Source: Mycolicibacterium phlei
GTDB taxonomy: Bacteria; Actinomycetota; Actinomycetes; Mycobacteriales; Mycobacteriaceae
NCBI RefSeq assembly: GCF_001583415.1
Contig: NZ_CP014475.1
Span: forward strand, 3,038,001-3,102,000
DNA: 64,000 nucleotides
Direction of reading: 5' to 3'
Shown: piece after piece, positions 40,437 through 50,054 of the stretch
Layout of the letters: each line of letters begins with the position of its first letter
Position numbering within the stretch: the first letter of the stretch is position 1
Notes under the pieces: generated by a model
Told to the model about the DNA's origin: nothing
The model's input: only the letters and a program-made list of their open reading frames with translations
Database searches by the model: none
Program-made: the position numbers and the translations under genes

Positions 40437-42776
40437 GGAGGTGACCCGGTAGACGTCGTACACACCCTCCACATTGCGCACCACGTTGAGCACGTGGCCC
40501 AGATGCTTCGGGTCGCCCATCTCGAAGGTGAACCGGCTGATAGCCACCCGGTCGTTGGAGGTGGTCACCTGCGCCGACAGGATGTTGACCTTCTCGTCGG
40601 CCAGCACCCGGGTGACGTCGGACAGCAGCCGGTGCCGGTCGAGTGCCTCCACCTGGATGGCCACCAGGAACACCGACGAGGGCGACGGCGCCCACTTCAC
40701 CTCGATGATCCGCTCGGACTGCTCCTGCAGCGACTTGGCGTTCGTGCAGTCGGTGCGGTGCACGCTGACCCCGCCGCCGCGGGTGACGAACCCGAGGATG
40801 TTGTCGCCCGGCACCGGGGTGCAGCACTTGGCGAGCTTGGTCAGCACCCCCGGTGCGCCCGGCACCGCCACGCCGACGTCGTCGCTGGTGCGGTGGCGCA
40901 CCGGCATCGTCGCCGGGGTGGAGCGTTCGGCGATCTCGTCGGCGGCGTCCTCGTCACCGCCGACCAGCGCGACCAGCCGCTGCACCACGTGCCGCGCCGA
41001 CACATGGCCCTCACCGACCGCGGTGTAGAGCGCTGAGACGTCGGCGTAGCGCAGCTCCCGGGCCAGCGCACCCATGGTCTCGGCATTCATCAAGCGCTGC
41101 AACGGAAGTCCGCCGCGGCGCACCTCGCGCGCGATCGCGTCCTTACCGGCCTCCAGCGCCTCCTCGCGGCGCTCCTTGGCGAACCACTGCCGGATCTTGG
41201 CCTTGGCCCGCGGGGACACCACGAAGCTCTGCCAGTCCCGCGACGGCCCGGCGTTGGGCGCCTTGGAGGTGAAAACCTCGACCACTTCCCCGTTTTCGAG
41301 CTTGCGCTCCAACGCCACCAGGCGGCCGTTGACCCGGGCGCCGATGCAGCGGTGCCCGACCTCGGTGTGCACGGCGTACGCGAAGTCGACGGGCGTGGAC
41401 CCGGCGGGCAGCGTGATCACATCGCCCTTGGGGGTGAACACGAAGATCTCCTGGACCGCGAGGTCGTAGCGCAGCGACTCCAGGAACTCGCCCGGGTCGG
41501 CGGCCTCCCGCTGCCAGTCGAGCAGTTGGCGCATCCACGCCATCTCGTCGATCTCGGCGGCGGCGTGCGGGTTGTTGGGAACCCCGTTGCGGCCCTTGTT
41601 CTCCTTGTACCGCCAGTGCGCGGCGATGCCCAGCTCGGCGGTCTTGTGCATGTCGTGGGTGCGGATCTGCACCTCGAGCGGCTTGCCCTCGGGGCCGACG
41701 ACGGTGGTGTGCAGCGACTGGTACACGCCGTAGCGGGGCTGGGCGATGTAGTCCTTGAACCGGCCCGCCATCGGCTGCCACAGCGAGTGCACCACGCCCA
41801 GCGCGGCGTAGCAGTCGCGGATCTCGTCGCACAGGATGCGCACGCCGACCAGGTCGTGGATGTCGTCGAAGTCGCGGCCCTTGACGATCATCTTCTGGTA
41901 GATCGACCAGTAGTGCTTGGGCCTGCCCTCCACGACGGCGTTGATCTTCGACGCCTGCAGCGTCTGGGCGATCTCGGCGCGCACCTTGGCCAGGTAGGTG
42001 TCGCGCGACGGCGCCCGGTCGGCGACCAGCCGCACGATCTCCTCGTACTTCTTGGGGTGCAGGATCGCGAACGACAGGTCCTCGAGCTCCCACTTGACCG
42101 TCGCCATGCCGAGCCGATGAGCAAGCGGGGCAATGACTTCCAGCGTCTCACGGGCCTTGCGCTGTTGCTTCTCCGGCGGCAGGAACCGCATGGTGCGCAT
42201 GTTGTGCAGCCGGTCGGCCACCTTGATCACCAGCACGCGGGCGTCGCGCGCCATCGCGATGATCATCTTGCGGATGGTCTCGCCCTCGGCGGCGGTACCC
42301 AGCGCGACCTTGTCCAGCTTGGTCACGCCGTCGACGAGATGGGCGACCTCCGAACCGAATTCCGCGGTCAGCTCCTCGAGCGTGTAACCGGTGTCCTCGA
42401 CCGTGTCATGCAGCAGCGCCGCGATCAGCGTCGTGGTGTCCATACCGAGCTCGGCGAGGATGTGGGCCACCGCGAGCGGATGGGTGATGTAGGGGTCGCC
42501 GGACTTGCGCAGCTGGTTGGCGTGGCGCTCCTCGGCGACCTCGTAGGCGCGCTGCAGCAGCTGCAGGTTGGCCTTCGGGTAGATCTCGCGGTGAATCGCG
42601 ACCAGCGGTTCCAGCACCGGGTTGACGGCGCTGCGCTGCGCGGTCATCCGGCGGGCCAGCCGCGCGCGCACCCGGCGCGACGCACTGGTCGACGGTTTCG
42701 GCGCCTCGGTGGGCGGGGTGACCGGCAAGCGCGCGCCCGGCGGCGACTGCACGGCGTGTCCCGGTTTGTCCGCCAT
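40428..42776 (-). CDS. relA: Bifunctional (p)ppGpp synthetase/hydrolase
   Basis: A 782-residue Rel enzyme making and degrading (p)ppGpp in the stringent response. The hydrolase HD domain (about 60-250) has [10 protein letters not shown] and the catalytic H123-D124 in [10 protein letters not shown]. The synthetase domain (about 270-400) carries RFKD at 339-342, the RXKD type found in bifunctional enzymes. TGS (about 440-505) and a C-terminal ACT domain (about 700-782) follow. I chose the ATG at 42776, 5 nt after GGAGGAGGT; a GTG at 42782 sits within that Shine-Dalgarno. The last codons lie in the repeat array. It is downstream of apt in the secDF-relA operon. Confidence 0.96.
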   Translation of the reverse strand: MADKPGHAVQSPPGARLPVTPPTEAPKPSTSASRRVRARLARRMTAQRSAVNPVLEPLVAIHREIYPKANLQLLQRAYEVAEERHANQLRKSGDPYITHPLAVAHILAELGMDTTTLIAALLHDTVEDTGYTLEELTAEFGSEVAHLVDGVTKLDKVALGTAAEGETIRKMIIAMARDARVLVIKVADRLHNMRTMRFLPPEKQQRKARETLEVIAPLAHRLGMATVKWELEDLSFAILHPKKYEEIVRLVADRAPSRDTYLAKVRAEIAQTLQASKINAVVEGRPKHYWSIYQKMIVKGRDFDDIHDLVGVRILCDEIRDCYAALGVVHSLWQPMAGRFKDYIAQPRYGVYQSLHTTVVGPEGKPLEVQIRTHDMHKTAELGIAAHWRYKENKGRNGVPNNPHAAAEIDEMAWMRQLLDWQREAADPGEFLESLRYDLAVQEIFVFTPKGDVITLPAGSTPVDFAYAVHTEVGHRCIGARVNGRLVALERKLENGEVVEVFTSKAPNAGPSRDWQSFVVSPRAKAKIRQWFAKERREEALEAGKDAIAREVRRGGLPLQRLMNAETMGALARELRYADVSALYTAVGEGHVSARHVVQRLVALVGGDEDAADEIAERSTPATMPVRHRTSDDVGVAVPGAPGVLTKLAKCCTPVPGDNILGFVTRGGGVSVHRTDCTNAKSLQEQSERIIEVKWAPSPSSVFLVAIQVEALDRHRLLSDVTRVLADEKVNILSAQVTTSNDRVAISRFTFEMGDPKHLGHVLNVVRNVEGVYDVYRVTSAA

Positions 42777-42816
42777 GCTCACCTCCTCCGCGACTTCCCG
42801 ACTTCGAGGATATCCC

Positions 42817-43344
42817 TCAGACCCGATGCAAGGAGGTCACCGGCAGGGGTGTGAGCACCTCGCGGCCGTTGAGGTCGGTCAACTCCAGTAGCACCGCCGC
42901 GCCGGTCACCGTCGCACCCGCTTGATCCAGCAGTCTCACCGCCGCGGACACGGTGCCGCCGGTGGCGAGCACGTCGTCGACGATCAGCACCGAACGGTTG
43001 GTCAGGTCGACACCGTCGGCCGGGATCTCCAGCGTCGCGGTGCCGTACTCCAGCGCGTAGGTCTCGCTGAGCACCGGCGGCGGCAGTTTGCCGCCCTTGC
43101 GGATCGCCAGCACCCCGGTGCCGAGCTTCAGCGCGACCGCGGCGCCCAGCAGGAACCCGCGCGCGTCGATCCCGGCCACCAGGTCCGCACCCGCGGCGCT
43201 CTCGGCCATCGCGTCGGTGATCTCCGCGAGCCCGCGCGCGTCGGCGAGCACCGGCGTCAGATCCTTGAACTGGATGCCGGGTTCGGGAAAGTCCGGCACC
43301 TCCCGCATCAGCGACGCGATGAGCGACGACACGTCACCGCTCAC
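42817..43344 (-). CDS. apt: Adenine phosphoribosyltransferase
   Basis: A 175-residue purine salvage enzyme converting adenine and PRPP to AMP. The PRPP-binding motif [13 protein letters not shown] lies near residues 120-132, with [14 protein letters not shown] (about 58-71) and [21 protein letters not shown] before it, all typical of APT. The GTG at 43344 overlaps the stop of the upstream lipoprotein gene (GTGA), so I prefer it to the long frame beginning at 43386. It sits between the binding lipoprotein gene and relA, an order conserved in mycobacteria; pairing apt with relA may link purine pools to (p)ppGpp metabolism, which is inference. Confidence 0.95.
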   Translation of the reverse strand: MSGDVSSLIASLMREVPDFPEPGIQFKDLTPVLADARGLAEITDAMAESAAGADLVAGIDARGFLLGAAVALKLGTGVLAIRKGGKLPPPVLSETYALEYGTATLEIPADGVDLTNRSVLIVDDVLATGGTVSAAVRLLDQAGATVTGAAVLLELTDLNGREVLTPLPVTSLHRV

Positions 43345-44987
43345 CGTTCGAGCACCCAACGGTCGATGTTCCACCCCGCACCCCACCTGGTCGGATTACT
43401 GGTGACGGCGAACATCTTCTTCGACGTCACCACCGTGCGCTGCTGACGGTACAGCGGCAGGGTCGGCATGTCGGCCCACAGCACCGGCCCGCCCTCACCC
43501 AGCAGCCGCGCGACCTCCTTGGGGTCGGCGGTCACCGCGATCGTCGACACGATCCGGTCGATCTGCGGGTTGGAGTAGCGCGGCAGGTTGTTGCCGTTGC
43601 CGGAGTGGAACTGGTAGGCGTCCATCGCCGACGAGCCGGTCGACCCGCTGCCCGTGGCGCCGCCCGTGCTGGCGAGCAGCACGTCGATTTCGTTGTTGCG
43701 CAACGAGTTCGGTCCGACGTTGGTGCCCGCGGCGTCCTGCACGGTGATCCCCGCTGGGGCGCACGCCTTGGCGATCGCGCCGACGGTGGCGGCGTGGCGC
43801 GGGTTGGGGCTCTGGTAGCCGATGCGCACGATGACCGGTTTGTTCTCCAGCGCGGCGCGCGCGGCGTCGGGGTTGGCGGCGACGAACTCGGGTCCGGCGC
43901 CCACCTCGGCGGGACTGTAGGCGTCCTCGGCGGCGGCGTTGAGCCGGGCGTCGGCGATCGGCACCTCGGCGTTGCGGGCGATCACGTCGCGCGGTGTGCA
44001 CAGTGCCAGCGCCCGCCGGGCCGGCGGCGCGCCCATCACCCCCTCGGGGGCGAAGATCAGCTGTTCGATCCCCGCCGACGGGGCGTCGATGCGCACGTAG
44101 TCGTCGGGCAGGTTCAGGGTGCCCGACGATCCGGTGGCGATGTCGACGACGTCGTAGGCGCCCTCGTTGACGCGTTCCTGGATGTCGGCGCCGCGCGGCC
44201 ACACCGTGATCCGCTCGGTGACCGGTTTGGCGCCCCACCACTTGTCGTTGGCGACCAGCACGACCGCGCCGTCCTCGGTCACCGACTGCAGCTTGTAGGG
44301 GCCCGACGACGGGAACTTGTCCAGGTCGAGATCGGGTTTGAGGGTCCAGCCGTTGTTCCACACCTTGGCGATGCGGTCGACGACGGGGGCGTCGTTCTCC
44401 AGCAACGCGCGGGCCACCCCGCCGTCACCGAGGCCGAGCTCGTCGGCGATGACGTGCGACGGCATCAGCGACGTCGCCGAGAACAGCTGCCCGAAGTCGA
44501 CGAAGCCGCGGTCCGGCGCGAACGACACCCGGGCCTTCTTCTGCCCCGGCACACAGTCCACCGAGGCGATGTCGCTGTAGCCGGCCCGGCTGGCCGCGTC
44601 GAACGCGGGGAACCGGCCGGACTGCGCCGCCCAGGCCAGCACGAGGTCGTCGCAGGTGATCGGCTTGCCGTCGGAGTACACCGCGTTCTGGTTGATCTCG
44701 TAGTCGAGCAGCAGCGGTGCGCGACCCACCACCGAGACCGTGCCGAAGTCCTGGTCGGCGACGATCTGCCCTTCGGGTCCGTGGTAGTTGAACCCGGTCA
44801 ACACGCGGGCGAACGCCTGCGGACCCGCCGAGGCGGCGCCGGCGACGGTGTTGGTGTTGTACGTCGTCAGCGCACCGTCGACCGCGAAGTCGATGCTGTC
44901 GGCGGGTTTCGGCGAACACGCCGCCACCACCGCCCCCGCGAGCATCACGACGGCCACCAGGACCGCGCAACGGCGCGTCGAGCGCAC
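43341..44987 (-). CDS. Orphan dipeptide/oligopeptide-binding-type lipoprotein (SBP family 5)
   Basis: A 548-residue solute-binding lipoprotein. The signal peptide ends with the lipobox VAAC (C24); the mature part is a family 5 (DppA/OppA-like) binding protein with [31 protein letters not shown] and [26 protein letters not shown]. No permease or ATPase genes lie nearby, so it is either shared with a distant transporter or has a different role. The GTG at 44987 follows GGAGGT, and apt overlaps its stop by 4 nt. Its fixed place between secF and apt in mycobacteria (Rv2585c as I recall) suggests a conserved function. Confidence 0.9.
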   Translation of the reverse strand: MRSTRRCAVLVAVVMLAGAVVAACSPKPADSIDFAVDGALTTYNTNTVAGAASAGPQAFARVLTGFNYHGPEGQIVADQDFGTVSVVGRAPLLLDYEINQNAVYSDGKPITCDDLVLAWAAQSGRFPAFDAASRAGYSDIASVDCVPGQKKARVSFAPDRGFVDFGQLFSATSLMPSHVIADELGLGDGGVARALLENDAPVVDRIAKVWNNGWTLKPDLDLDKFPSSGPYKLQSVTEDGAVVLVANDKWWGAKPVTERITVWPRGADIQERVNEGAYDVVDIATGSSGTLNLPDDYVRIDAPSAGIEQLIFAPEGVMGAPPARRALALCTPRDVIARNAEVPIADARLNAAAEDAYSPAEVGAGPEFVAANPDAARAALENKPVIVRIGYQSPNPRHAATVGAIAKACAPAGITVQDAAGTNVGPNSLRNNEIDVLLASTGGATGSGSTGSSAMDAYQFHSGNGNNLPRYSNPQIDRIVSTIAVTADPKEVARLLGEGGPVLWADMPTLPLYRQQRTVVTSKKMFAVTSNPTRWGAGWNIDRWVLER

Positions 44988-44989
44988 GG

Positions 44990-46231
44990 TTACCTCCGCC
45001 GGGCGTCGCGCTTACCGGACGGCCGGGAGGGCCGGCTGGGCCGCGCACCGGGCGCGGGCTTGTCCGGCGGCGGCGTGGCGGGCACCCGGGATTCGGCGGT
45101 GCGGGTGTCGGCCGTGTCGGCCCCGGCCGCGGTGTCGGCCGTGTCGGCGGCGCGCGCCGCCGCGCCCTGGCGGCGGTTCATCACCTTGCGGGTGTGGTTG
45201 CGCACCTGTTCGGTGCGTTCCCGCAGCGACACCAGCAGCGGGGTGGCGAAAAAGATCGACGAGTAGGTGCCGACGATCACGCCGACCAGCTGGACCAGCG
45301 CCAGGTCCATCAGGGTGCCGACGCCGAGCAGCCACACCGCCACCACCATCAGCGCGATGATCGGCAGCACCGAGATCACGCTGGTGTTGATCGAGCGCAT
45401 GAAGGTCTGGTTGACCGCGAGGTTGGCCTGTTCGGCGTAGGTGCGCCGGGTGGTGTGCTCGAAGCCGTGGGTGTTCTCCTCGACCTTGTCGAACACGATC
45501 ACCGTGTCGTACAGCGAGAAGCCCAGGATGGTGAGCAGGCCGATCACGGTCGCCGGGGTGACCTCGAAGCCGACGATGGAGTACACGCCCGCGGTCACCA
45601 CCAGGTCGAACACCAGGGTGGCCATCGCCGCGGTCGCCATGTAGCGCTCGTAGCGCAGGGTGATGTAGGCGGTGGCGATCACCAGGAACACCACCAGCGC
45701 GATCAACGCCTTCTTGGTGATCTGGCCGCCCCAGGTCTCCGACACCGCGGAGTCGCTGATCGAGGCCTTACTCGGCTGCCCGTCGGCACCGAGCGGTTTG
45801 AACTCCTCGAACAGCGCGGTGCGCAGTTCCTCGGTCTCTTCGTTGGTCAGCGTCTCGGAGCGGATCTGGATGGTCGCCGAGCTGCCGCTGCCGACCTGCA
45901 CCACCGACTCCGGTGACTTGCCCAGCGTCTCGCTGAACACGTCCTCCACCTGCTGGGTGGTGACCTGACCGGACTCGGTGTTGACCGGCATCGACACCTT
46001 GGTGCCGCCCTCGAAGTCGATACCGAAGGTGAAGCCGCGGAAGATCATGCTCGCCACGCAGACCAGCACGATCAAGCCGCTGACGGCGTACCAGAGCTTG
46101 CGCTTACCGATGACCTCGAACGCGCCGGTGCCCGTGTAGAGCCGCACGAAGAAGCCGTGCTTGGGCGCGCTGGACTCCAGGTCGGGCGCCTCCTGCGCCG
46201 TGGTTGTCAGTTCCTCGTTCTTGGCCGCCAT
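44990..46231 (-). CDS. secF: Protein translocase subunit SecF
   Basis: A 413-residue SecF with six predicted membrane helices. The N-terminal helix (about 46-66) is followed by FGIDFEGGTKVSM, the large extracytoplasmic domain (about 75-175), and the conserved GFEVTPATVIGLLTILGFSLYDTVIVFDKVEENT and TRRTYAEQANLAVNQTFMRSINTSV segments. The C-terminal tail (about 340-413) is basic and Ala/Thr/Asp-rich (TADTAAGADTADTRTA), longer than in E. coli. With SecD it uses the proton gradient to complete protein export. It lies 3 nt after secD and precedes the lipoprotein gene by 2 nt, in one operon. Confidence 0.97.
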   Translation of the reverse strand: MAAKNEELTTTAQEAPDLESSAPKHGFFVRLYTGTGAFEVIGKRKLWYAVSGLIVLVCVASMIFRGFTFGIDFEGGTKVSMPVNTESGQVTTQQVEDVFSETLGKSPESVVQVGSGSSATIQIRSETLTNEETEELRTALFEEFKPLGADGQPSKASISDSAVSETWGGQITKKALIALVVFLVIATAYITLRYERYMATAAMATLVFDLVVTAGVYSIVGFEVTPATVIGLLTILGFSLYDTVIVFDKVEENTHGFEHTTRRTYAEQANLAVNQTFMRSINTSVISVLPIIALMVVAVWLLGVGTLMDLALVQLVGVIVGTYSSIFFATPLLVSLRERTEQVRNHTRKVMNRRQGAAARAADTADTAAGADTADTRTAESRVPATPPPDKPAPGARPSRPSRPSGKRDARRR

Positions 46232-46234
46232 CTG

Positions 46235-48022
46235 TCAGTCCCGTCCCGTCGTGTGCGCGGCTGCCCGGCGTTCCCTGGCGATCTGCTGGACCGCGCCGAG
46301 GCCGTTGAGCGCCGGCTTGGCCATCGTCGGCGACTTGGACGCCAGGTAGACCAGTGGCCAGGTGACCAGGAACACCACGAGCACGTCGAGGACCGTGGTC
46401 AGGCCCAGCGTGAACGCGAAGCCCTTCACCTGCCCCACCGCGAGGATGTACAGCACCACCGCCGCCAGCAGCGTCACGGCGTTGCCGGACACGATCGTCT
46501 TGCGGGCGCGGGCCCAGCCTCGCGGCACCGCCGACCGGAACGACCGGCCCTCGCGGATCTCGTCCTTGATGCGTTCGAAAAACACCACGAACGAGTCGGC
46601 GGTCATACCGATACCGATGACCAGACCGGCGATACCCGCCAGGTCGAGCGTGTAGTTGATCCAGCGGCCCAGCAACACCAGGATCGCGTAGACCATGGCG
46701 CCGGACGCCACCAGCGACAACGCGGTCAGGATGCCCAGCACCCGGTAGTAGAGCAGCGAGTACAGCAGCACCAGGGCCAGGCCGACCGCACCGGCGATCA
46801 GGCCGGCGCGCAGCGACGACAGGCCCAGCGTCGCCGACACCGTCTCGGCCTCCGAGGACTCGAACGACAGTGGCAGCGAGCCGTACTTGAGCACGTTGGC
46901 CAGTTCGCGGGCGGAGCTCTGGGTGAACTGCCCGGTGATCTGGGTGCGACCGCCGGGGATGGCCTCGCGGATCTCCGGGGCGCTCATCACCTTGGAGTCC
47001 AGGACGAACGCGGTCTGGGTGCCGACGTTCTCGGCGGTGAAGTCCGCCCAGACCTTGGAGCCCTCGCTCTTGAACTGCAAGTCGACGACCCATTCGCCGC
47101 GCTGCTGGTCCAGGCCGGAGGTGGCGTTGTCGATCTGCTCACCGGACAGGATCGACTTGTCCAGCAGGTAGACCGCCGACCCGTCGTCGGAGCAGGTGAT
47201 CAGGGGCAGGTTGGGATCGTCGTTGCCGGCCAGGACGTCCTCCTGGTCACAGCGGGTGGCCTGGAACTGCAGCGCCAGGATCTGGATCTGCTGGTCGGTG
47301 CTCTGCCGCAGCTGCTTCTCGTCGGCGATGCGCTGCGCCAGCGGCACGTCCTGCGGGTTCTTCGGGCCGGGCGGCGTCTGGGTGCCCGGCGTGGGGGCAC
47401 CGGACGGGCTCGGCGACGGCGCTGGTGACGGCGAGGGGGACGGCGCGGGCTGCGCCGGCGGCTCCTGCGGGTACGGCCGCGGCTGCGGCTGGCCGCCGGG
47501 CTGCTGATCCGTCGACTCCGGCGCGTCGGCCGGCGGCTGCGGGGCCGACGGGTCGGCAGGCGCGCCACCCGGCGGGGCCCCGGGCTCACCCTGCGGGGTG
47601 TCCGGCGGCCCCTCGGTCGGCGGCAGATCCTCCTTGTTCGCCGCGGGGATCGTGTAGAGCACCGGGCGGATGTAGAGGCGAGCGGTCTGCCCGAGGTTGC
47701 GGGCCTCGCTGGTCTCGCTGCCGGGCACCGTGATCACGAGGTTGTCACCGTCGATGATGACCTCGGAGCCCGAGACACCGAGCCCGTTGACGCGGTCATT
47801 GATGATCTGCTGCGCCTGGTTGAGCGCGTCGCGGGTGGGCGGTGAGCCGTCGGGGGTGCGTGCGGTCAGGGTCACGCGGGTGCCGCCCTGCAGGTCGATG
47901 CCCAGTTTCGGTTCGGGCTTCTTGTCCCCGGTCAGGAAGACAAGGAGGTACGCGCCGACCAGCAACACCAGAAACAACGACAGGTAGCGGGCGGGGTGCA
48001 CCGGCGGCGAAGACGATGCCAC
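46235..48022 (-). CDS. secD: Protein translocase subunit SecD with long Pro-rich insertion
   Basis: A 595-residue SecD. The first helix (about 12-30) precedes [15 protein letters not shown], the P1 domain, and later helices with [34 protein letters not shown] (about 480-513) and the C-terminal [29 protein letters not shown] helices. Between residues about 113 and 218 is a long Pro/Ala/Gln/Ser-rich stretch, predicted to be disordered and extracytoplasmic, inserted in P1. SecDF pulls secreted proteins through SecYEG. The start is a GTG at 48022 with GGAGA upstream; yajC ends 84 nt before it, so all three genes are probably co-transcribed. Confidence 0.96.
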   Translation of the reverse strand: MASSSPPVHPARYLSLFLVLLVGAYLLVFLTGDKKPEPKLGIDLQGGTRVTLTARTPDGSPPTRDALNQAQQIINDRVNGLGVSGSEVIIDGDNLVITVPGSETSEARNLGQTARLYIRPVLYTIPAANKEDLPPTEGPPDTPQGEPGAPPGGAPADPSAPQPPADAPESTDQQPGGQPQPRPYPQEPPAQPAPSPSPSPAPSPSPSGAPTPGTQTPPGPKNPQDVPLAQRIADEKQLRQSTDQQIQILALQFQATRCDQEDVLAGNDDPNLPLITCSDDGSAVYLLDKSILSGEQIDNATSGLDQQRGEWVVDLQFKSEGSKVWADFTAENVGTQTAFVLDSKVMSAPEIREAIPGGRTQITGQFTQSSARELANVLKYGSLPLSFESSEAETVSATLGLSSLRAGLIAGAVGLALVLLYSLLYYRVLGILTALSLVASGAMVYAILVLLGRWINYTLDLAGIAGLVIGIGMTADSFVVFFERIKDEIREGRSFRSAVPRGWARARKTIVSGNAVTLLAAVVLYILAVGQVKGFAFTLGLTTVLDVLVVFLVTWPLVYLASKSPTMAKPALNGLGAVQQIARERRAAAHTTGRD

Positions 48023-48106
48023 GGTTGTCAGGTCTCCTCGAGATCAGTTCGTCAGCACCGCAAGATTACGGGCTCTTGCTGTGCGCTCGGCCCTACGACT
48101 CAGCCG

Positions 48107-48442
48107 TCAGTCTTTGTAATTGGGGCTGTCGGAGAGCTCGGTGGCGCCCGACTGCGGTTCCTCGGGGGTCACGTCGTCGTCATCCTCGGTGATGCGGTCA
48201 CGCACGGCCAGCTTCATCCAGGTGGTGACGACGCCCGGCGCAATCTCGAGTTCCACATCGTCGTCGGTGATGCCGACGATCGTGCCCACCAGCCCGGAGG
48301 TGGTGTGCACCTTGTCCCCGATCTGCAGCGAGTTGTGCAGGTCGATGGTGGCCTGCATCGCCTTCTTCTGACGCCTCGACGCGAAGAACATGAACGCGCC
48401 GAGCACGATCATCATGGGGAGGAAAAGGCCGATTGATTCCAT
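48107..48442 (-). CDS. yajC: Preprotein translocase accessory subunit YajC
   Basis: A 111-residue YajC. One N-terminal membrane helix (MESIGLFLPMMIVLGAFMFFASRRQKKAM, about 1-22), then the typical soluble domain with LQIGDKVHTTSGLVGTIVGITDDDVELEIAPGVVTTWMKLAVRDRI, and an acidic C-terminus. It associates with SecDF at the Sec translocon. The start ATG at 48442 is well defined by homology; the same frame stays open far upstream, but that is antisense to gabT and the aldehyde dehydrogenase and not coding. It is the first gene of the yajC-secD-secF-lipoprotein-apt-relA cluster and is divergent from gabT. Confidence 0.95.
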   Translation of the reverse strand: MESIGLFLPMMIVLGAFMFFASRRQKKAMQATIDLHNSLQIGDKVHTTSGLVGTIVGITDDDVELEIAPGVVTTWMKLAVRDRITEDDDDVTPEEPQSGATELSDSPNYKD

Positions 48443-48691
48443 AACAAATCTGTCTTCCGTTGGTTCTGGCGGTGACGGCGCCGCGACAGTGCGGCCGCGC
48501 GCCCATAAGCGACCAGTCTGCCATTGCGGCGTTCTGCGCCGATGCCCCCATCGGAATCGGGGTGTCGCACACGTCACCAACCCAGGCGTGAACGACGAAA
48601 TCCGTCGTCGAAGCCCTCCAATAACGAGTAATCCACTCGAGCACGCCCGCTTTACCAACCGGATCGGTGTCATCACGGTTAGTCTTTTCCG
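48443..48691. promoter_or_regulatory. Divergent yajC / gabT promoter region
   Basis: This 249-bp region contains TAGTCT at 48680-48685, 6 nt before the gabT GTG, fitting a leaderless transcript, and an inverted repeat ACGACG/CGTCGT at 48592-48597 and 48603-48608 with a 5-nt spacer that could bind a regulator. No gene is visible in it. Confidence 0.45.
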
Positions 48692-50044
48692 GTGACGAGC
48701 ACGACGAGCACCCTTGAGCAGAGCCGACTGCTCACCACCTCTATTCCCGGCCCGCGATCGCAGGAGCTGGCCGCCCGCAAGAACTCGGCCGTCGCCCGCG
48801 GCGTCGGCACCACGATGCCGGTCTACGCGGCGCACGCGTTCGGCGGCATCGTCGAGGACGTCGACGGTAACCGGCTGATCGACCTCGGATCGGGCATCGC
48901 GGTCACCACGATCGGCAACTCCTCGCCGCGCGTCGTCGACGCGGTGCGCGCGCAGGTCGCCGAGTTCACCCACACCTGCTTCATGATCACGCCCTACGAG
49001 GGGTACGTGGCGGTCGCCGAACACCTCAACCGGCTCACCCCGGGCAGCGGCGAGAAACGCACCGCGCTGTTCAACTCCGGCGCCGAGGCGGTGGAGAACG
49101 CGATCAAGATCGCCCGGGCGTACACCCACAAGCCCGCGGTGGTGTCGTTCGACCACGCCTACCACGGCCGGACCAACCTGACGATGGCGCTGACCGCCAA
49201 GTCGATGCCCTACAAGCACGGCTTCGGCCCGTTCGCCCCGGAGGTCTACCGCGCCCCACTGTCCTACCCGTTCCGGGATGCGGAGTTCGGCAAGGAGTTC
49301 GCCACCGACGGTGAGCGGGCCGCGCAGCGGGCGATCAGCGTGATCGACAAACAGGTCGGCGCGGACAACCTGGCCGCGGTGATCATCGAGCCGATCCAGG
49401 GCGAGGGCGGCTTCATCGTGCCTGCCGACGGCTTCCTGCCCGCACTGCGAAACTGGTGCCGTGACAACGGCGTGGTGTTCATCGCCGACGAGGTGCAGAC
49501 CGGGTTCGCGCGCACCGGCAGGATGTTCGCCTGCGAGCACGAGGGTCTGGAACCCGACCTGATCATCACCGCCAAGGGCATCGCCGACGGGATGCCGCTG
49601 TCTGCGGTCACCGGCCGCGCCGAGATCATGGACGCCCCGCATGTCAGCGGTCTCGGCGGCACGTACGGCGGCAACCCGGTGGCCTGCGCGGCGGCGCTGG
49701 CCACGATCGAGACCATCGAGTCCGACGGTCTGGTGGAGCGGGCCCGGCAGATCGAGACGCTGATGAAGGACCGGCTCAACCGGCTGCAGGCCTCCGACGA
49801 CCGCATCGGTGACGTGCGCGGCCGCGGCGCGATGATCGCCATCGAACTGGTCAAGCCCGGCACCCTCGAACCCGACGCCGAGCTGACCAAGGCGCTGTGC
49901 GCGGGCTGCCATGCCGCGGGCGTGATCGTGTTGTCCTGCGGCACGTACGGAAATGTGGTCCGCTTTCTTCCGCCCCTGACGATCAGCGACGAGCTGCTCA
50001 TCGAGGGCCTCGACGTACTCGAACTCGTCCTCAAAGACCTGTGA
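48692..50044 (+). CDS. gabT: 4-aminobutyrate aminotransferase
   Basis: A 450-residue class III PLP aminotransferase. The PLP lysine is K295 in ITAKGIADGMPLSAVTGR, with D266 in FIADEVQTGFARTG pairing with the pyridine nitrogen, and FNSGAEAVENAIKIARAYT (about 127-145) as the phosphate-binding region. The sequence matches mycobacterial GabT, which transfers the amino group of GABA to 2-oxoglutarate, giving succinate semialdehyde. The GTG at 48692 is preceded by a TAGTCT -10, probably leaderless. The aldehyde dehydrogenase gene starts 10 nt after its stop with AAGGAG, so the two form an operon for GABA or putrescine breakdown. Confidence 0.94.
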   Translation: MTSTTSTLEQSRLLTTSIPGPRSQELAARKNSAVARGVGTTMPVYAAHAFGGIVEDVDGNRLIDLGSGIAVTTIGNSSPRVVDAVRAQVAEFTHTCFMITPYEGYVAVAEHLNRLTPGSGEKRTALFNSGAEAVENAIKIARAYTHKPAVVSFDHAYHGRTNLTMALTAKSMPYKHGFGPFAPEVYRAPLSYPFRDAEFGKEFATDGERAAQRAISVIDKQVGADNLAAVIIEPIQGEGGFIVPADGFLPALRNWCRDNGVVFIADEVQTGFARTGRMFACEHEGLEPDLIITAKGIADGMPLSAVTGRAEIMDAPHVSGLGGTYGGNPVACAAALATIETIESDGLVERARQIETLMKDRLNRLQASDDRIGDVRGRGAMIAIELVKPGTLEPDAELTKALCAGCHAAGVIVLSCGTYGNVVRFLPPLTISDELLIEGLDVLELVLKDL

Positions 50045-50054
50045 AGGAGATCGA

